Shown: positions 44,664 to 57,775 of the stretch, piece after piece
How positions within the stretch are numbered: the first letter of the stretch is position 1
Layout: every line of letters begins with the position of its first letter
Assembly: GCA_000310025.1 (NCBI GenBank)
Contig: FN649758.1
Coordinates: forward strand, 4,279,017 to 4,343,016
Reading direction: 5' to 3'
DNA from: Ectocarpus siliculosus
Lineage: Eukaryota; Sar; Phaeophyceae; Ectocarpales; Ectocarpaceae
DNA length: 64,000 bases
Position numbers and translations under genes: made by a program
Notes under the pieces: generated by a model
Databases searched by the model: none
Told to the model about the DNA's origin: nothing
Seen by the model: only the letters and a program-made list of their open reading frames with translations

Positions 44664-47600
44664 ATGGTCGAGGCCCGTGGTGGTTATGGTGACCGCCGCC
44701 GTGGATTTACTCGGGTAAGCAGCACCGAGGAGCAGGAGGAAGACATCGAGCATGTCCTAGTTACGAACTCCAGCAGCCGTGCACGTCAGCAAGCTGTGGT
44801 CCATGCCAATTCGGATGATGGTGGAGTTATCCAGTGCGCCAGTCGGAAAGTGCAGGTGAGTGGGGTGCGAGAGGACGGAAGGAAGAGAACTTTGAAAGTT
44901 CCACCACCGCAGTCGATCGCCTCTTCTACAAGCAAAGGGGAGGGGTGGCGAGCGTAGTGTTCTTGCTAAACTGCTGCTTCACGGCGGCAACGGTCAGGTG
45001 TGCTGTGTGCAAACCACGCGTGTGTTGGAGATGTACATCTCTCAGTGCACCACTTCCAGTTTGATGTAGACCTCCTCTCCCTCTCTTGCAAGCAAAGCGA
45101 GATTCCCGATCAAGGCTGCAAACAAGCTGCTGGCACGCGTAGCGTACATACCTACCGGCAGTTTGCGGAGCAGCTGTGGCGGAGTATTATTCTTGGTTCG
45201 GAATGATCCGCCCAAGAAGTTGCGCTTCGGGTTGCCTCGGGTGCGCTGCGATGGTTGTTGGCCCGTCTGCCCAACCAAGTTGGTGGCGGTGGACTACGGA
45301 CGGTTACTACTGCGGTATACGGAAACTGTGGTATGCGGTATATAGACTTACAGAAGCTGTGACCTACGGTATTGCAACGAGAGTGATCGCCTCTCTCGCT
45401 GACAGCAGCGTTGCAAATGTCTCATGAACATGCGGTAGGGTAGGTGCCTGTACATATGTACGTATGTACCGGTTGAATAGTTGCGGTGCTCGGTTATAGT
45501 GCGGTGTTTTCGACGGGCACAAACTGAGTTCTAAGGCATTCTCAATATTTTGAATGCTGTAGTGCCGGCCCGCTATTGTGCCGGTGAGTTTTCTGGGCGC
45601 ATACCGGCACCAAACAGGGACGTCTACTGCTGTATATGGTTACCCTGTGCTGTTGTGGTCTGGTTCGCATCTAGCAGGTGAACTTAATCCTGGGTATCGT
45701 CCTGCTCTACATTTGGGTGTCGATGTCGCTCACGCTACTCGACAAGTGGCTCATGACAGGTGGGTGGGCCATCCTTAGAGTTTTTACTCCTTTCTTCTTC
45801 ATGGACAGCAATGTTGTATACCCTCCTCCTTTTGGTCTCCGCGGCTGCTGTATGTGCTTGGTCGCCACGAGCCCATGTACTGCTGTGCATATGTAGATGG
45901 ATACCTCCAGTGGCACGTCACCTCTTCCTCGATGCTGCTGCCGCTGCTGCTGCTGCGGTGGCGGCGGCTGCTCTCGCGGCTGTTATTCTATTGATTGTAC
46001 TTTTAGAACAACTCCCGTTACCATTTCTCCTCCTGATTTTCGCTCCGTCCTTAGCACGCGGCTCACACGTGTACAGAGCATCACCTGCTGGGCGTGGGTT
46101 CTGTCTGGAAAATTGCCGTATTGTAGAACGGAGGCCCCCTCATGGCTGTCAGCGCTGTCGCTAACCTTGTGTTGTCAACCCGATGGGGACCACCAAGCCA
46201 CGGCGCCGCCACTTTGCGCGCTGGAAGACCCAGCCATCATGCTTGCAGGATAGCAACACCTCCTCATCGTAGTCTGCCAACAGCGCATGCCGTTGCACGG
46301 TGCTGATGACACCTCAGTTGTTCAACCGACAGAGTCCCGCCCCCATTTTACGAGAAACTCTCGAGTACAATCACGGCTACAGTATCAACATATCAACTGA
46401 CCGACCTTCGTATACGCCCGCTCGTGCTTTCCAACAGGAATGGGCTTCAACGCCCCGCTCACGCTGATCTCCCTCACTTACCTGATCATGCACCTGGTCA
46501 GCCTGTCTATTCGGACTTGGTTGAGACATCGAGGCGTCGAGGAAGGGGAGGGGGGCGGGGACGCGAGTCACCTCGTGCAACGTCTTTCGTGGCACCAGTG
46601 GGCGTGGAAGGTTTTCCCGGTGGCGGCGGCGTCTGGGCTAGAGGTGCGCGAGTGCCGTCCACACCGTGACACAGCAATCCTGGTCCAGCATGGAAAAATA
46701 CCTGTTGATCGTGTTTTTTTTTCTTGCGTGGCATGCACAGTAAGGGCTGCGTTGATTATGCGTAGGGTTGACGTGTGGAGTTGAGCGGCGGTGGATATTG
46801 CACGTGATATGCGTCGCGACGACCCAGGTTCCCGAACAATGACTGCGTTGCAAGAGGGAAAGGTGTAGAAGTGTGGCAGGACGATGCTGAAAACGGATCA
46901 AAACATGGGTGTTTCATGACGACATGGACAGATAGTTCAAGCAGCACGCGAAAGTAGCCGGGCTGTAGTGCGTACGGCGTTTCGATGTTTGGGCGGCACA
47001 CGTGATGCCAACTCTGCACATGATCGCGTCTTGCTCGACATGGCATCATGACGACCACATTTTCAAGGCTTGCTATTGCTTGTTGTTCGGCGGTCTTTGG
47101 GTGCTTTGCATTCATGTATGTACAGGTGGGCACGAGCGCGCTTGGCTTGAAAGTGATGCACGTGGGGGTCCACACGATGGTGAGATCTACGGTGCCAATC
47201 TTCGTCCTTCTCTTCTCCGTCGGGATGGGGCTGCAGGTAAGAGGGAGAGAGAGCTATATTGCAACACCCATGTGCTCATGCTTTCCTATGGTGCTGACTG
47301 CCGGCACGAACGATGTCGATTTTGCCTCCCACTTTGGACGTACGCAAAGAGGGCGAGTTTACTTCGAGAAAAAGACCAGGCAGGAGACACGCACACCCTA
47401 ACCCCAACCCGGCCTTTGCCGATTCTGTACTCACGTTTGTTTACGTAGAAAAGCCTCCGTAGACTTACCGCTCACATTTTCTTGTGCGACCACCCGGTTC
47501 CTGGGGTTGCTGTCGGCTACCTCCCTCCCTCCCTCGACCACGACGTTGATGTGGTTCCTTTTGCGCACAACGCGGGCCGCTTCTACCTGCTGTTTCGATG

Positions 47601-50600
47601 GGCGTTGCAACGGACTCTTTTCCGCGACACTTGTAGATCGTCGAGCTTGGAAAGTGCCCCTTTTGTTTCGTCACACGCGGTGGCACAGCTGTTTTCATCT
47701 TGGTAAAGAGGAATTGGCGCCTCTCGTATCGTTTCAGAGCCCGAGGCCGGCCTAACACTGTCCCGGACACCGTGCGCGCCGGCTGATTGTATCGTGTGCC
47801 CCGCAGGAGTTCCGGTGTGGGCTGTTGGCGGTGGTGATGCTGGTGAGCGGGGGGGTGACCCTGCTGTTCTCGGGGCAGCGGAACGACCAAGAGGAAGATT
47901 TCCCCATGGACGGCTTCCTGCTGACCCTGCTCAGCGGAATGCTGGCGGGCCTAAAGTGGACGCTGTCGCAGGTGCGCTGCTGTTTTCGCAGGCGGGGCTC
48001 GGTTTCTTCGGGACCCAGTTTTCGATCGTAGTTGGTCGTGCACGATAGTTGATTTCTACGTGAGAAATTATGGAAGCGGAAGTACGGGAAAAAGGTTGAC
48101 AACACTTTTTTGTCGTCAAGACGGCAAAAGTAGCGCCAGCGGCATGAAGTCCAAGTCAAGTCAAGTCAAGCTAAACGTCCGTGAAAAGTGTGTTGTTTGG
48201 TTCGTTCGGCGAGCGTTGTCTTGTTTGCTTTTTACCTTTCGTTTCTTCTAGGGCACTCGTGGTACTCTACCCGTGAAAGTGCTTTGCAGGGACACGCATG
48301 GTCCCGAGAGGACTGGAGTTGTGAGCATTCGTAACGTAGCAGAGGTCTGGCTAAGGGCTCTCGCTGTGCTGCTGTTTCCTCTTGTCGTTTCACCAGGTAC
48401 TGCTCCAGGGTAGAGGGCTCTACGGGAGGGGGGCAATCACCGTAGGTGAACACATCCACCCTTTCACCCTACTCCACTACATGTGAGTACGAATCATGGA
48501 AGTCATGGAAGTCAAGAGAGATTGCGACGCGTGTGGCGCCTGGTGTAGTTCACTCGACTCTTCCTTCGTGTCTCTCTTGGGTGTCGAAGGGTTTCCACTT
48601 GTGTGCGCTGGCTGGCAAAGGACAGGTCGTCACGGAGTGCTCGGTATTCTAGATACACCACATTCCTACCGCACTTTATCTGCCTTTGGACAGTTTCCCC
48701 CGATCATGTTGTGCATGCCTTGTCCCACCACACTACTATATTCGTACATTTATGAGTGCGAGCTGTGGATTGTCACCTTGTATTTGGCGGTGCATTCACT
48801 ATCTTCATGCGGCAAGATGTTTTCGCCCGTGCAACGCCTTAGGCTTGAAAGAGATGGGAGTATGCGTACAGCAGTATTATCATACTTCGGCAGTATCATC
48901 GTACAGCAATATAGACCTCTTGGAAATGTCCAAGGATTGCCGTAGTCCCGTGCCGTTTTCTCTGCGCTTTCGGCCCCGCCTATGCCGGTGTGTATGCAGC
49001 GTTTGTTTGTTCTAGCCATGCCGCGGTCTCTAGGGGCAGCGTGTTTTTTGGGCGATCTAGAACGCTGCGGCAAGAGAACTGGTAGGAAAGTGGGAAGACA
49101 GTGAAGACCGCGCTTCCTGCGAACCGGCGATCGACAACAGTGTTCCGTGCTATGCGTACCCTCCTCTGTGATGTCTCATCCTACCTTGGTGCATGATGCC
49201 ATCATGATCGTGATGTGGGTTGCATGCCTTTGGTCCTGGCTACACATGGACGGATCGGTCACGTGTGCGCCGTGCTACTGCTGTCGTACCGCCGTCTGTG
49301 GCAACAGGAGCCTGTCGAGCGCTGCTTCCTTGGTGCCCTTTGCCCTGGCCCTCGAACTGGGGGCGTTGCACGAAATGGCCGTCACCTTCAGCGGTCATCG
49401 GATAGTCAAGGTGCGGTAAATCGAGTGGACCGACCGAACACGCAGCGTGATGCCATCCTGTTCACGGGTGTGTTCTCAACTCACTGACGTTGCCTGCTTG
49501 TCGTATCGTGATTTGGTTCCGTGTGCTTTTTTGCCGCATGATGACAACCTTTGTGTCTGCCCGTTGTTCGCTCTCTCTCTCTTCTCTCTTCTCTCTTTCT
49601 TTTTCTCTCTCTATCGACAGACGGGCTTAATGATTGTGGCCGTTTCGCTCCTGGCCTTCATGCTGGTCCTGGCGGAGTTTTCTTTCATCAGGAGGGTATC
49701 CTCGTTGAGCCTGTGCATCATCGCCGTAGTCAAGGTGAGCGTTCTTGCTGGATTATGCCAAGTCACATGTACCAGTAGGAAACACCCAGGTGGAATCTCC
49801 TCGCTGTTTGGACCCGACCGATACGTCAGTGATTTGTACACCGAAGGCCGTGTGGACTGGAACCAGAATGATTAGTACGAAGGCGGACCTGTCCCGATCC
49901 ACGAGAATTGTAGTCACAGGTGCAGCATATGCTTACCGATTCCACGCCGTCGTTAGGGTCCGGCATACGCCTGAAGGAACATGACGACGACACCCGGGTT
50001 CCGTTCTGCTGTGCCCCTCAACGCAACAGGAGCTGCTGCTGGTGATGTTCTCGGTTTTGGTGCTGGGGGAGCACCTCAGCGGGCGAACGGGGCTCGGCTT
50101 TTTCGTCACCATGATTGGCGTTACGCTTTACAAGCTCGTACCTAAGGGCCCGCCACAACGTAAGGCCTTTTCTTATCCCTCCTGTTGTTGCTATTGTTGT
50201 TGTTGGCAACGCGGCGAGATATACCCCAGATGCTGCTTCCCCGGCCCTAAAGCCGGTGGGGTTTTCGGTTCCGAAAATCAGGTTCTGGTGCAAAGTATGG
50301 CGTAGCATATGACAAACCAACTGCGTTCTAGTTCGGCTTTCGATTGGAGACGCCTACAGCCATGTCTCGCTGGTGTCATATTTCACTCGTGAGCGTGTCG
50401 CCATCCATTTCGGTGCGATGCATGCGCTGGACTATCCGCGAGTTCCGTCGCACGTGCAACATGTAAGCAATCGGTCCGTCGCGTCAGCGACTTCCGCGTT
50501 GCAACTCTCGGGCCTGACGTTCTTTTCGACTAACCTCCAGCGCCCACTGTATCCAAACGCATTTGCTCCTTTCCACGAACAATGCAATCAGACTTATCGC

Positions 50601-50893
50601 TGAAGAACGGAGGAGGAGGAAGACAAGACACCGCCTCCACGCCCCTCGGAGCTGTAAAATACTCTGGCGTAGGTGTTGCTCCGGATAGGAGCGAGGGGAA
50701 CGGAGGCAGCGGGAGAAATAGAGATAAGGAAGAGTGGCAACGTAGCCAACCTCGGGGGGGACGGCTGGCGCCGATAGCAGCAACGTCCGCAGCGCCACCC
50801 CAAGGTCTCGAAACGATGTCCTCGGAAGGCCGTCTTGCAGGTGGTGCAGACGCTGCGGACGATGCTGCTGACGCTGATGCGTTACGCCCATGA
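44664..50893 (+). CDS. SLC35C2/TPT-family nucleotide-sugar (or triose-phosphate-type) transporter
   Basis: Exons: 44664-44855, 45678-45759, 46438-46643, 47126-47236, 47807-47971, 48397-48482, 49308-49410, 49621-49734, 50030-50159, 50541-50893. All phases agree (1,542 nt, 513 aa). An acidic cytosolic N-terminus of 64 residues precedes about ten membrane segments: ILGIVLLYIWVSMSLTLLDK, the SGLEVGTSALGLKVMHVGVH / TMVRSTVPIFVLLFSVGMGL pair typical of the drug/metabolite-transporter TPT branch, GFLLTLLSGMLAGLKWTLSQ, SLVPFALALEL, IVAVSLLAFMLVLAEFSFIR and LGEHLSGRTGLGFFVTMIGV. The layout matches SLC35C2 relatives of the Golgi/ER, implicated in GDP-fucose supply. The last exon adds a disordered, Gly/Ala/Asp-rich tail of about 115 residues. 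Substrate cannot be read from sequence. No plastid presequence is evident, favouring the secretory pathway. Confidence 0.87.
45551..45640. mobile_element. Short TAGTGCCGG-type inverted-repeat relic in intron 1 of the transporter gene
   Basis: GTAGTGCCGGCCCGCTATTGTGCCGG is followed within 40 bp by an inverted ACCGGCAC and then a TACTGCTGTA motif. The TAGTGCCGG core is shared with the subterminal repeats of the 30954-32664 element, suggesting a miniature derivative. Confidence 0.45.
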
Positions 50894-52437
50894 AGGCAAG
50901 CGATTCCGGCGATGACTTCGTGGACTGGACCCCGCTTTGTCGGGCAGCGACTGCCGTCCCGAGCGTAAACGGTGCCACCGATGTTTCGGTCGCGATGGAC
51001 TTTTCTGATGCCCACGACGGCAATGCCGGGGCGGGACAAGTGAGGGGGGAGGGGTCGCACGCTTGTGCTGTTCGCGTCTCCCCGCCGCCGGGCTGCGATG
51101 AGTAGCACGTAGAAACCTCCGGTGCACGTGAAGGTTTTGGATTGTGAAAAATATGTTGTGTTTTTTTTCTGTTCGGCGGAGGGGATGGTCGTGACTGCGC
51201 TGATGCCGAAGGCTTGCCTGGTGCCTATCGATTCGATGTTTCGAACGCCAATGACGGAGAGCGCGAGCAATCGGAGTGACTTGCTTCGCACAGCGTGGAA
51301 AAGTTGAATCCCGAGCACAAAGCCGAAATGAATTTCGTTGTTAGATGCGGAAGTGATACTTGGAGTAAGCCAATGATGGTAGAGAATAGGACGTCTTGAA
51401 CAGATGCTAGTGACACGGCAACATCCAAGCCTCGGTGACTCTTGTCGAAGTCTTACGTCCTCCTTGAGATGACGTTGGTTGCACTAGAGACGAAAGCGTG
51501 GACATGATTGCTGCGCACGAAGGGCATGCTAGGTCAACCATACGTCGGCGACGACAGAAAGCGCCGTCAGCAGGCACTTGACGAGAGATTTTTTCCATCA
51601 CCACGCTCTTGGTGTTTCTGGGTTAGGGTTATAGGGTGTTGCATTACCGCGAAGTGGGGAGAAACGTTGTAGTCGGCTGTACCCAACCATTGCGCGGGCG
51701 TTCCGGCTGTCTTGGGAGACTTGGTAAAGAGCAAAGGTTGTGTAGAGTTTGCAAGCCCTCTTGCCACAGCAACTGGTGGCCTCGTCGTTGTTAACCTTTT
51801 GGTCGATACTCGGTACTCTGTGCAGTGCTTTGGGGCGTGGAGGATGAGAAACGTCGGCCGTTGTGCAAAGTAACCGTTTGGGGGTCAGGCCTGCCGAACG
51901 AACACGTGTTTTCATCATTCCTTTGCGGATGGGTGGCTTCCATGGTTCCATTAGCTTGGCATCAGGGAGCAAGGATGTAGGTTGGATCACCTTGAGAAAC
52001 CTTGGATTTCGTGATACTCAAAGTTTGCGTTTCGCAATGGGAGGGGTCGATAATCCTTTCCCGTCGAAAACAATACATCACCTCGGAGTGCCCTCCCAGC
52101 ACCGCGCGGTGAAGCGGCGGCATCTCAAGACGGTCCGTGGGGCACGGCAGGTTGCTTTCACGAGATCCGCGCTAAAAGGGCAAACTATTTATTTGAAGCT
52201 TACAGCAGCAGCAGTTGTGAAATCCTTGAGGTGGTTGGTACGCCTGAATTGAGTGTGGGAGATTCTTTGTTGTTGTAAATTCGTCCCAGAGCGATGCCCG
52301 TGTGGAATGGTGCCTTGTGCTGAACTCACGCCTCGCGATTGTACAGTCTACCGAGATTATTAATTCCATCGTTGAGTTTTGTTTCTCCCGTTTGGTGAAG
52401 AACTATGTAGTCTTGTACTTGTACTGTGGAGGGTGGA

Positions 52438-52452
52438 GGGTTAGGGTTAGGG
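52438..52452. repeat. Interstitial telomere-like GGGTTAGGGTTAGGG
   Basis: Two and a half TTAGGG units on the plus strand. A shorter GGGTTAGGGTT lies at about 51620. Both are intergenic. Confidence 0.75.
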
Positions 52453-54584
52453 CCGCACACCCCGCGAGCAGGACGGCCACAGCCACAACAATAGGTATAT
52501 GTTGACGGAAGGGGAAGATGCGGTTGCAGGTTGCCGAGGGGACGGACGGGATCAGCGTTCCCGATAGAAATGCGAACGTCACGCGAACAATTACGGTTAG
52601 TTTGTAGATGACTGTTGTTGTATTTATATGTTTTGGAGGTTCGGGGAAAAAAGTGAATAGTGCTTCTTGTGTATGAGTATGAGTATGCCAGCTGGTGACG
52701 AAGTTAATAAGCTGAGGGCAACGTCGAAGGGGTATGGCAGTAAAATCGAATGAAACAGACATGGCATAGGTTTTGTGGAAATAATTAGGCAAGTGAGGAG
52801 TAAAATGGAATCCAAATCTTATTCACTTCGTACTAAAGTAGAAACGAGTATTCATGAGACCTACGGAACGTTCCTCTTTTGACCGAAAAACAGCAGTTGC
52901 CAGGCGAAGACAAACGATGGCACAGGAGGAGAGCATCTCAGGCGAAACGCACACCGTGACCCAGACTGAGGGAAGGTCCTTCATCGCGTCCACCGTGAAT
53001 AATTATATCTCGGCGAGAGCGTCCACCCGATGAGCGAAGAGTGCGTGCAGCGGTGGCACCCTATAAAATATGATGAACTCCCCTTCCTACGTTTTTGCCC
53101 GACGACGTTGGACTCCCGGGTCAGCTGAAGACCACCGAGATTCGTATAGTTGTTTTGACGAAAACGTGGGGAAGAGGAGGATCAGGGAGCTTCACGGGGT
53201 GAACACATATGTCAAGTTCTTCTATGTAGGCACAACAATATCCATGCATCAACACTTGGCAAGACCCAGTTACGACTTTGTTTTCTAGACGTGTGCGTAT
53301 GAAATCGTCTACCACGTTCGTCCGGGTCACGAAACCTTGCGTCGTCTTCTCTGTCTTCCAGCGCCAGGAACGGAATGGCAGCTTTTCCCACTCCACTGCG
53401 ACCCGCGTGCTGAGTGTGGTGACTGGACCCCTCCCCCGAACGCATTCATGCTGGATTGCCACCGACACAGGCACTTCGCAGACTTGGAACCGATCTGGAA
53501 AGAGGGCTATCGGTGTAGTCTACTGCAGTTCTGGTATCATGTGCATCCTCAGCTTTCGATCTTATCCTCACCTTCACTATTATACTACTCTTCGGGGTCA
53601 CGACAATATTTTCTCCTTCAACAGTTCCAAAGATGTCTCGAAAAAAAAAAAATCCGTCCGAAAAAGGAAAGTATGCATTCACATGCGTACGAGAGAGACG
53701 AGCCGGATACTTGTCACTACGAACCCAACAAAAAAATTATTCGTGTTGCTTGGCCGGGCCTTTGCTGATTCGGTTCAAAGCGAATGTGAATACCACGTCT
53801 AGACACAGTAGATGCGCTTTCCGCCGTCCCCATTTCCGCGGACACACGCACGCGTGATTATGCCGAGTTGACAACACCATCTTTCTCTTTCCAGCATGAC
53901 GTACCGGTGATGGGGTGATGGGAATGAACTGCGCGAAGAAACCATGAACAATACTTCCCCAACCTAAAGCATCCCACCAGTTCGTGCGTACACCAATTCG
54001 CCATCCATACACTATCCAGCTGTGCATCAACCACCAGTTGGAAAAAATGACCTCACCTTTACCTTCGATACAAGCTGTGTTGGCGGGGAAAAGACTTGTT
54101 GTCTGGTGGTCGCCTGCCAACACTGCTTGAATCTACAAATGTAATATTTCCATACGCGTTCACTATTTCGCCTTTATCGGCGCTGTCTACATAAATAGCG
54201 CGCTTTACCCTCGCTTCTTCAACCTACTGCATATATATTCAATCGTGGTCTTCCTTCGACAGCGTGATGACTTCTCAAGGCCACGAATGAAAAGCAAAAA
54301 ACAGTTTCCCGTCCCCAACCCTAAAACACTAAAGTAATGAAAATCGATGTCACATTCTACACAACGACCTACTCGTCTCCGCTTCCACTTACGAGTCTAA
54401 TGTGTTCTCCAACCGACAAGTTCTCCAACCAACAAACAAGACGTACACGCCCGCCCACGAGATGTACTCAGTATTCATTAAACGTTACCAGTAGGTAAAG
54501 ATACGCAACATGATCAGGTACTCACTCGTGTTTGAAATAAGGTAGATCGACACTGAGAGGGCACAAAACGGTCGTCGAAACATA

Positions 54585-54630
54585 TCGTGATAGATGATCA
54601 CGATGGATCGTGATAGATGATCACGATGGA
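54585..54630. repeat. Exact 23-bp tandem duplication with internal dyad
   Basis: Two identical adjacent 23-nt units each contain TGATAGATGATCA, and the GATCATC/GATGATC symmetry gives local hairpin potential. Confidence 0.75.
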
Positions 54631-55324
54631 TGGAAGCAGCCCCCAACATCAACACCGATAATGGTATAGTTATTCCGTAGTGGTTGCTTTGCCCGGCCTG
54701 TGTAGACAACAAGCGAACCGCACAATACAAGGAATTTGCCAACAAGAACCCCCGCCCCCGCCCCTGGCCCCGATGGGGACGGCGCTCCCACCACTAAGAA
54801 GGGATGGTGTTGCGCCTGCCGAGAGCGATGCGCTGTCCATCCCACAATTATAGTAGAGGGAGAAGCAGTTGTCGAGTACAACCTCCCGCCTCCACCCCCG
54901 TTTTCACTTCAAAATCATCATCCGACACTCAAGCCGCCATGCCGCCGCTTTGGCTACCAATTTGTTTGTTTTTTCGTGCTTGCCTGCGACGCCGGTATGA
55001 CCCTGTCTTGAATTGCCGAATCTGCAACAACAGTACATCAGGGTTTCCCTGTTACCAGGCGGCGACATTACCCGAGCGACGGCTGCACCTGCAAGTGCGT
55101 GTGGAGGCGGTCAATAAGGAAAAAAGACGGGAGGACGACATCCCGCACGACCGCAAAATTTGGAAGGACTGGAGTAAAAGGGACTCACGCGCCGAACGTT
55201 AGCGACTCCACTACTTCTGGCTACGCCTTGGTTGTCAGGTCCAGAGAATCAGCTTCAAAGCAGCCAACGTCAAACTAAAAACACATCAAGCAGGAGCGCG
55301 TGCATAACGTACGCTTGCGTGTGC

Positions 55325-57351
55325 TTAGTCGTAGCGTCGAGACCACGGCCTTTCCACGTCCACGGCTCGAGGGTGCGCCGTCGTAGCCCGCTGGAGCTTT
55401 TGTTCCTTCGCCGTTAGCTTCTCGCTGTCCCTTTTGCTGCCGCTGTCCCTGTCCTTTTCGTTGATGCCGTCGCTGCTGTTGCCGTTGTTGTTGCTGCTGC
55501 TGCTCTTCCTCGTTATTCTGCTCGTGGTGATGGCCTTGTTGCTGCTGCTGTTGTTGTTATTGTGGGCCATGTTGTTTTCTTTGTTGTACCGGCCGTGCTT
55601 GAGGAACTTGTCGGCTGGTAGGAGGGAAGACTTGGCATTGCTGGAAGACCAGGATAGGATGAACGGCAAAGGTACAAGCCCGCAGAAAAGAGCGTACATA
55701 TATCTGGGGGGTACGTAGCGCGGGGGGGGGGGTAGGTTAGTTGGAGAGTGACAAGTGGTGGGCTATTCGGTCGAGGTGTTTCGGGTGTGGAGAATTATGA
55801 ACATGGTCCTTTATCGTCTTTGTTCCATGTGAAGGTTAGTGAAAACGGCATGGCGTCTCATGTGTTCACCGGGAGTTTAAACAGATCGTCACGAACATCG
55901 ATGTAAAGGAGAGGAGGACATGGTCGTGTCGTGCGCTATGTAACCACCCACATGGACCTAACGCAATCCGGGCGCAACGCAATGAATGTGGTCCCCGAAC
56001 TATCGCACCGACAATCCCACACCAATGAACGACACCCCCCCCTTCGGCAAAGTAGGTATCGGTCATCGGTCTTTTGGGAACAATGCTCCGTCCTCTCAAG
56101 GACGAGTAGTCCATGGTCTTAACAACAAAGGCAAGCAAAACAATAGGTCGCCCCGTTCGGTCTCCCTCTTCCCTCGCGAAGGGGTACAGTGAACAATTGG
56201 AACTTTTGTTTTTTTTTGCGGTATGGGAATCCTAGCCTGTCTGTACTGTAATCGCTTTGCTTGAAGGTCGGTCAAGGTTTCAACGAAACACGTGATGTTC
56301 GCGCCACTTCGGAGGAGTCACTTCCCCTGTCCCCCGGACAGAATTGAACTACTGCACTTCTCTGACTTTTGTCCGGTCTACATGCTGTCATCAGGGGATG
56401 CATCCGCGTTGTTTTCCTCAACAATTCGGTCGTCGTTTGGTCAGTGGCGGTCCGGATAGTAGTGCGGTCGGTGCTTTTGAGAACGAGACCACACACACGC
56501 ATTGAGACCGACGTTTTTTCATTGGCCAGCCGATTAGCGCGGTCGATGCTAATAATAAAAAACACACACGCACGTTTTGGACGCAACCAAGTGCTTCTCT
56601 CACCCTTGATCTACGCAGTCATCCGTGTTGTACGTGACAGCTATCTGGATTTCTCCGAAGCCGTGGTCGCCGTCGTTGTCGATGGAGTCCTGGGTCGACG
56701 CCCCTAGCGAGTGAAGAGGCCTCCAAAGTGTGACCCTGGTGGCGCCATACAAGCGCACCCAGAATCAACCGAAACGGAAAAAGAAGGCGACCATGTTCAA
56801 ATTGACAACAGAGATGTACGTTCAATGATGCAGGCTCAATCCGGGAGAGAAGCGCGCAGGAAATGGTACAAGGAAAAGAGTGAGTGATTTGGTGCAACGC
56901 AATCACGCTGGCGCCAAGGAGCGTAACCACAAAGAGGAGGTGACTCAACGGCGCCTTGGAATCGCCATTAGTAGGTGCTTGGGACCATCGGGGCGGCGCG
57001 AGCAGTGGTTGATGGCTGAAACTGCGAGAGATCGTGATAGGCATCGCTTATAGCAACTGGATTTTATCGACAGGCGAAGTGGCCGCCGGAGCAAACCCGT
57101 ATCGAAAAACAAACAAGATTGACAAAACACGTACCATTTCGTAAGATAAAACAACAAGGAAAACCGGAAAGTGCCCCAACGACGAGCTAGGAGGAATGAT
57201 CTGCGACTACAGAGTGTATCACCGGTCCCGTACTATCACTACACTACATTGGTCTCGCTGCAACACTCACTTTTCACCAGGCCGTAGTCTGACGTCGAGT
57301 ACATCGATCATTGTGATGGAATGGCAGCACTTCTCGCGCGGCTTCGTCGCC
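55325..57351 (-). CDS. 3' part of an intron-rich gene of unknown identity
   Basis: Three minus-strand exons join with matching phases: 57351-57271, 56720-56604, 55640-55325 (stop TAA). They encode ATKPREKCCHSITMIDVLDV, RLRPGEKPLHSLGASTQ, then an acidic DSIDNDGDHG and a beta-rich FGEIQIAVTYNTDDCVDQG, then a low-complexity tail rich in Asn/Ser/Lys (MAHNNNNSSSNK, EKDRDSGSKRDSEKL) ending WSRRYD. GEIQIAVTYNT resembles the start of a C2-type beta strand, but one motif is not enough to name a family. The gene continues upstream: an exon ending at 57665 (DVKTMELKHIILPTKIQ before a strong CAG|GTAGGT donor) probably belongs to it, but its phase does not match 57351 directly, so a small exon is missing from my model. 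Confidence 0.6.
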
Positions 57352-57664
57352 CTATTTATCGGGACAAGCGATGAGGACAAGGGTTCACACGGAGGGAGTG
57401 GGCGAAAGGGTTGTGGATATAGGTCTTGTGGATGTCACGCGCAAACGTTCCTGTTTGGGAGCGCAAATATTTAATAGTCTCAGGCTTTCATTACACCATC
57501 AAGACGAGCCGTCCATGTCAGTGCGAACCCATTCATCTACATACGTATGTGTATGTAAACCTCAATTTCGAACCTTAAACCGAACGTTCCAACAAAAAAA
57601 TGTGACATGGGGAATATGGCCTACTTCTCTCTTTGAGAAGATGGTCGGTGTCTCCGGCACCTAC

Positions 57665-57775
57665 CTGAATTTTGGTGGGCAAGATGATATGTTTCAACTC
57701 CATCGTCTTGACATCCGATATCGGTACCCTAACCAGAAACATGCTACGCCCCGGTGACAACGAACCTTCCTCCGC
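57665..57775 (-). CDS. Candidate upstream exon of the minus-strand gene ending at 55325
   Basis: The frame reads SMFLVRVPISDVKTMELKHI and ILPTKIQ and ends at a consensus donor CAG|GTAGGT. A second frame is also open, so the reading frame is not proven. The 5' boundary is uncertain, with several AG sites between 57720 and 57800. Confidence 0.4.

Larger units (their letters stand above)
50894..55324. other. Convergent intergenic region; no gene recognised
   Basis: This lies between the 3' end of the transporter gene (+) and the 3' end of a minus-strand gene at 55325. Open frames such as 51598-51990 (-), 51863-52252 (+) and 53737-54123 (-, Trp-rich) have no recognised motif or splice partners. 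Telomere-like GGGTTAGGG tracts occur at about 51620 and 52438, and a 23-bp tandem duplication lies at 54585-54630. Confidence 0.4.

Noticed and set aside
53737-54123. Trp-rich 128-codon minus-strand ORF (FSNWWLMHSWIVYGWRIG)
   Set aside because: No recognisable family, no splice-linked neighbours and unusual composition; not enough to call a gene.
55434-55718. Leu-rich plus-strand frame resembling a membrane helix
   Set aside because: It is the antisense of the Asn/Ser-rich tail exon 55640-55325, which joins by phase to upstream exons.
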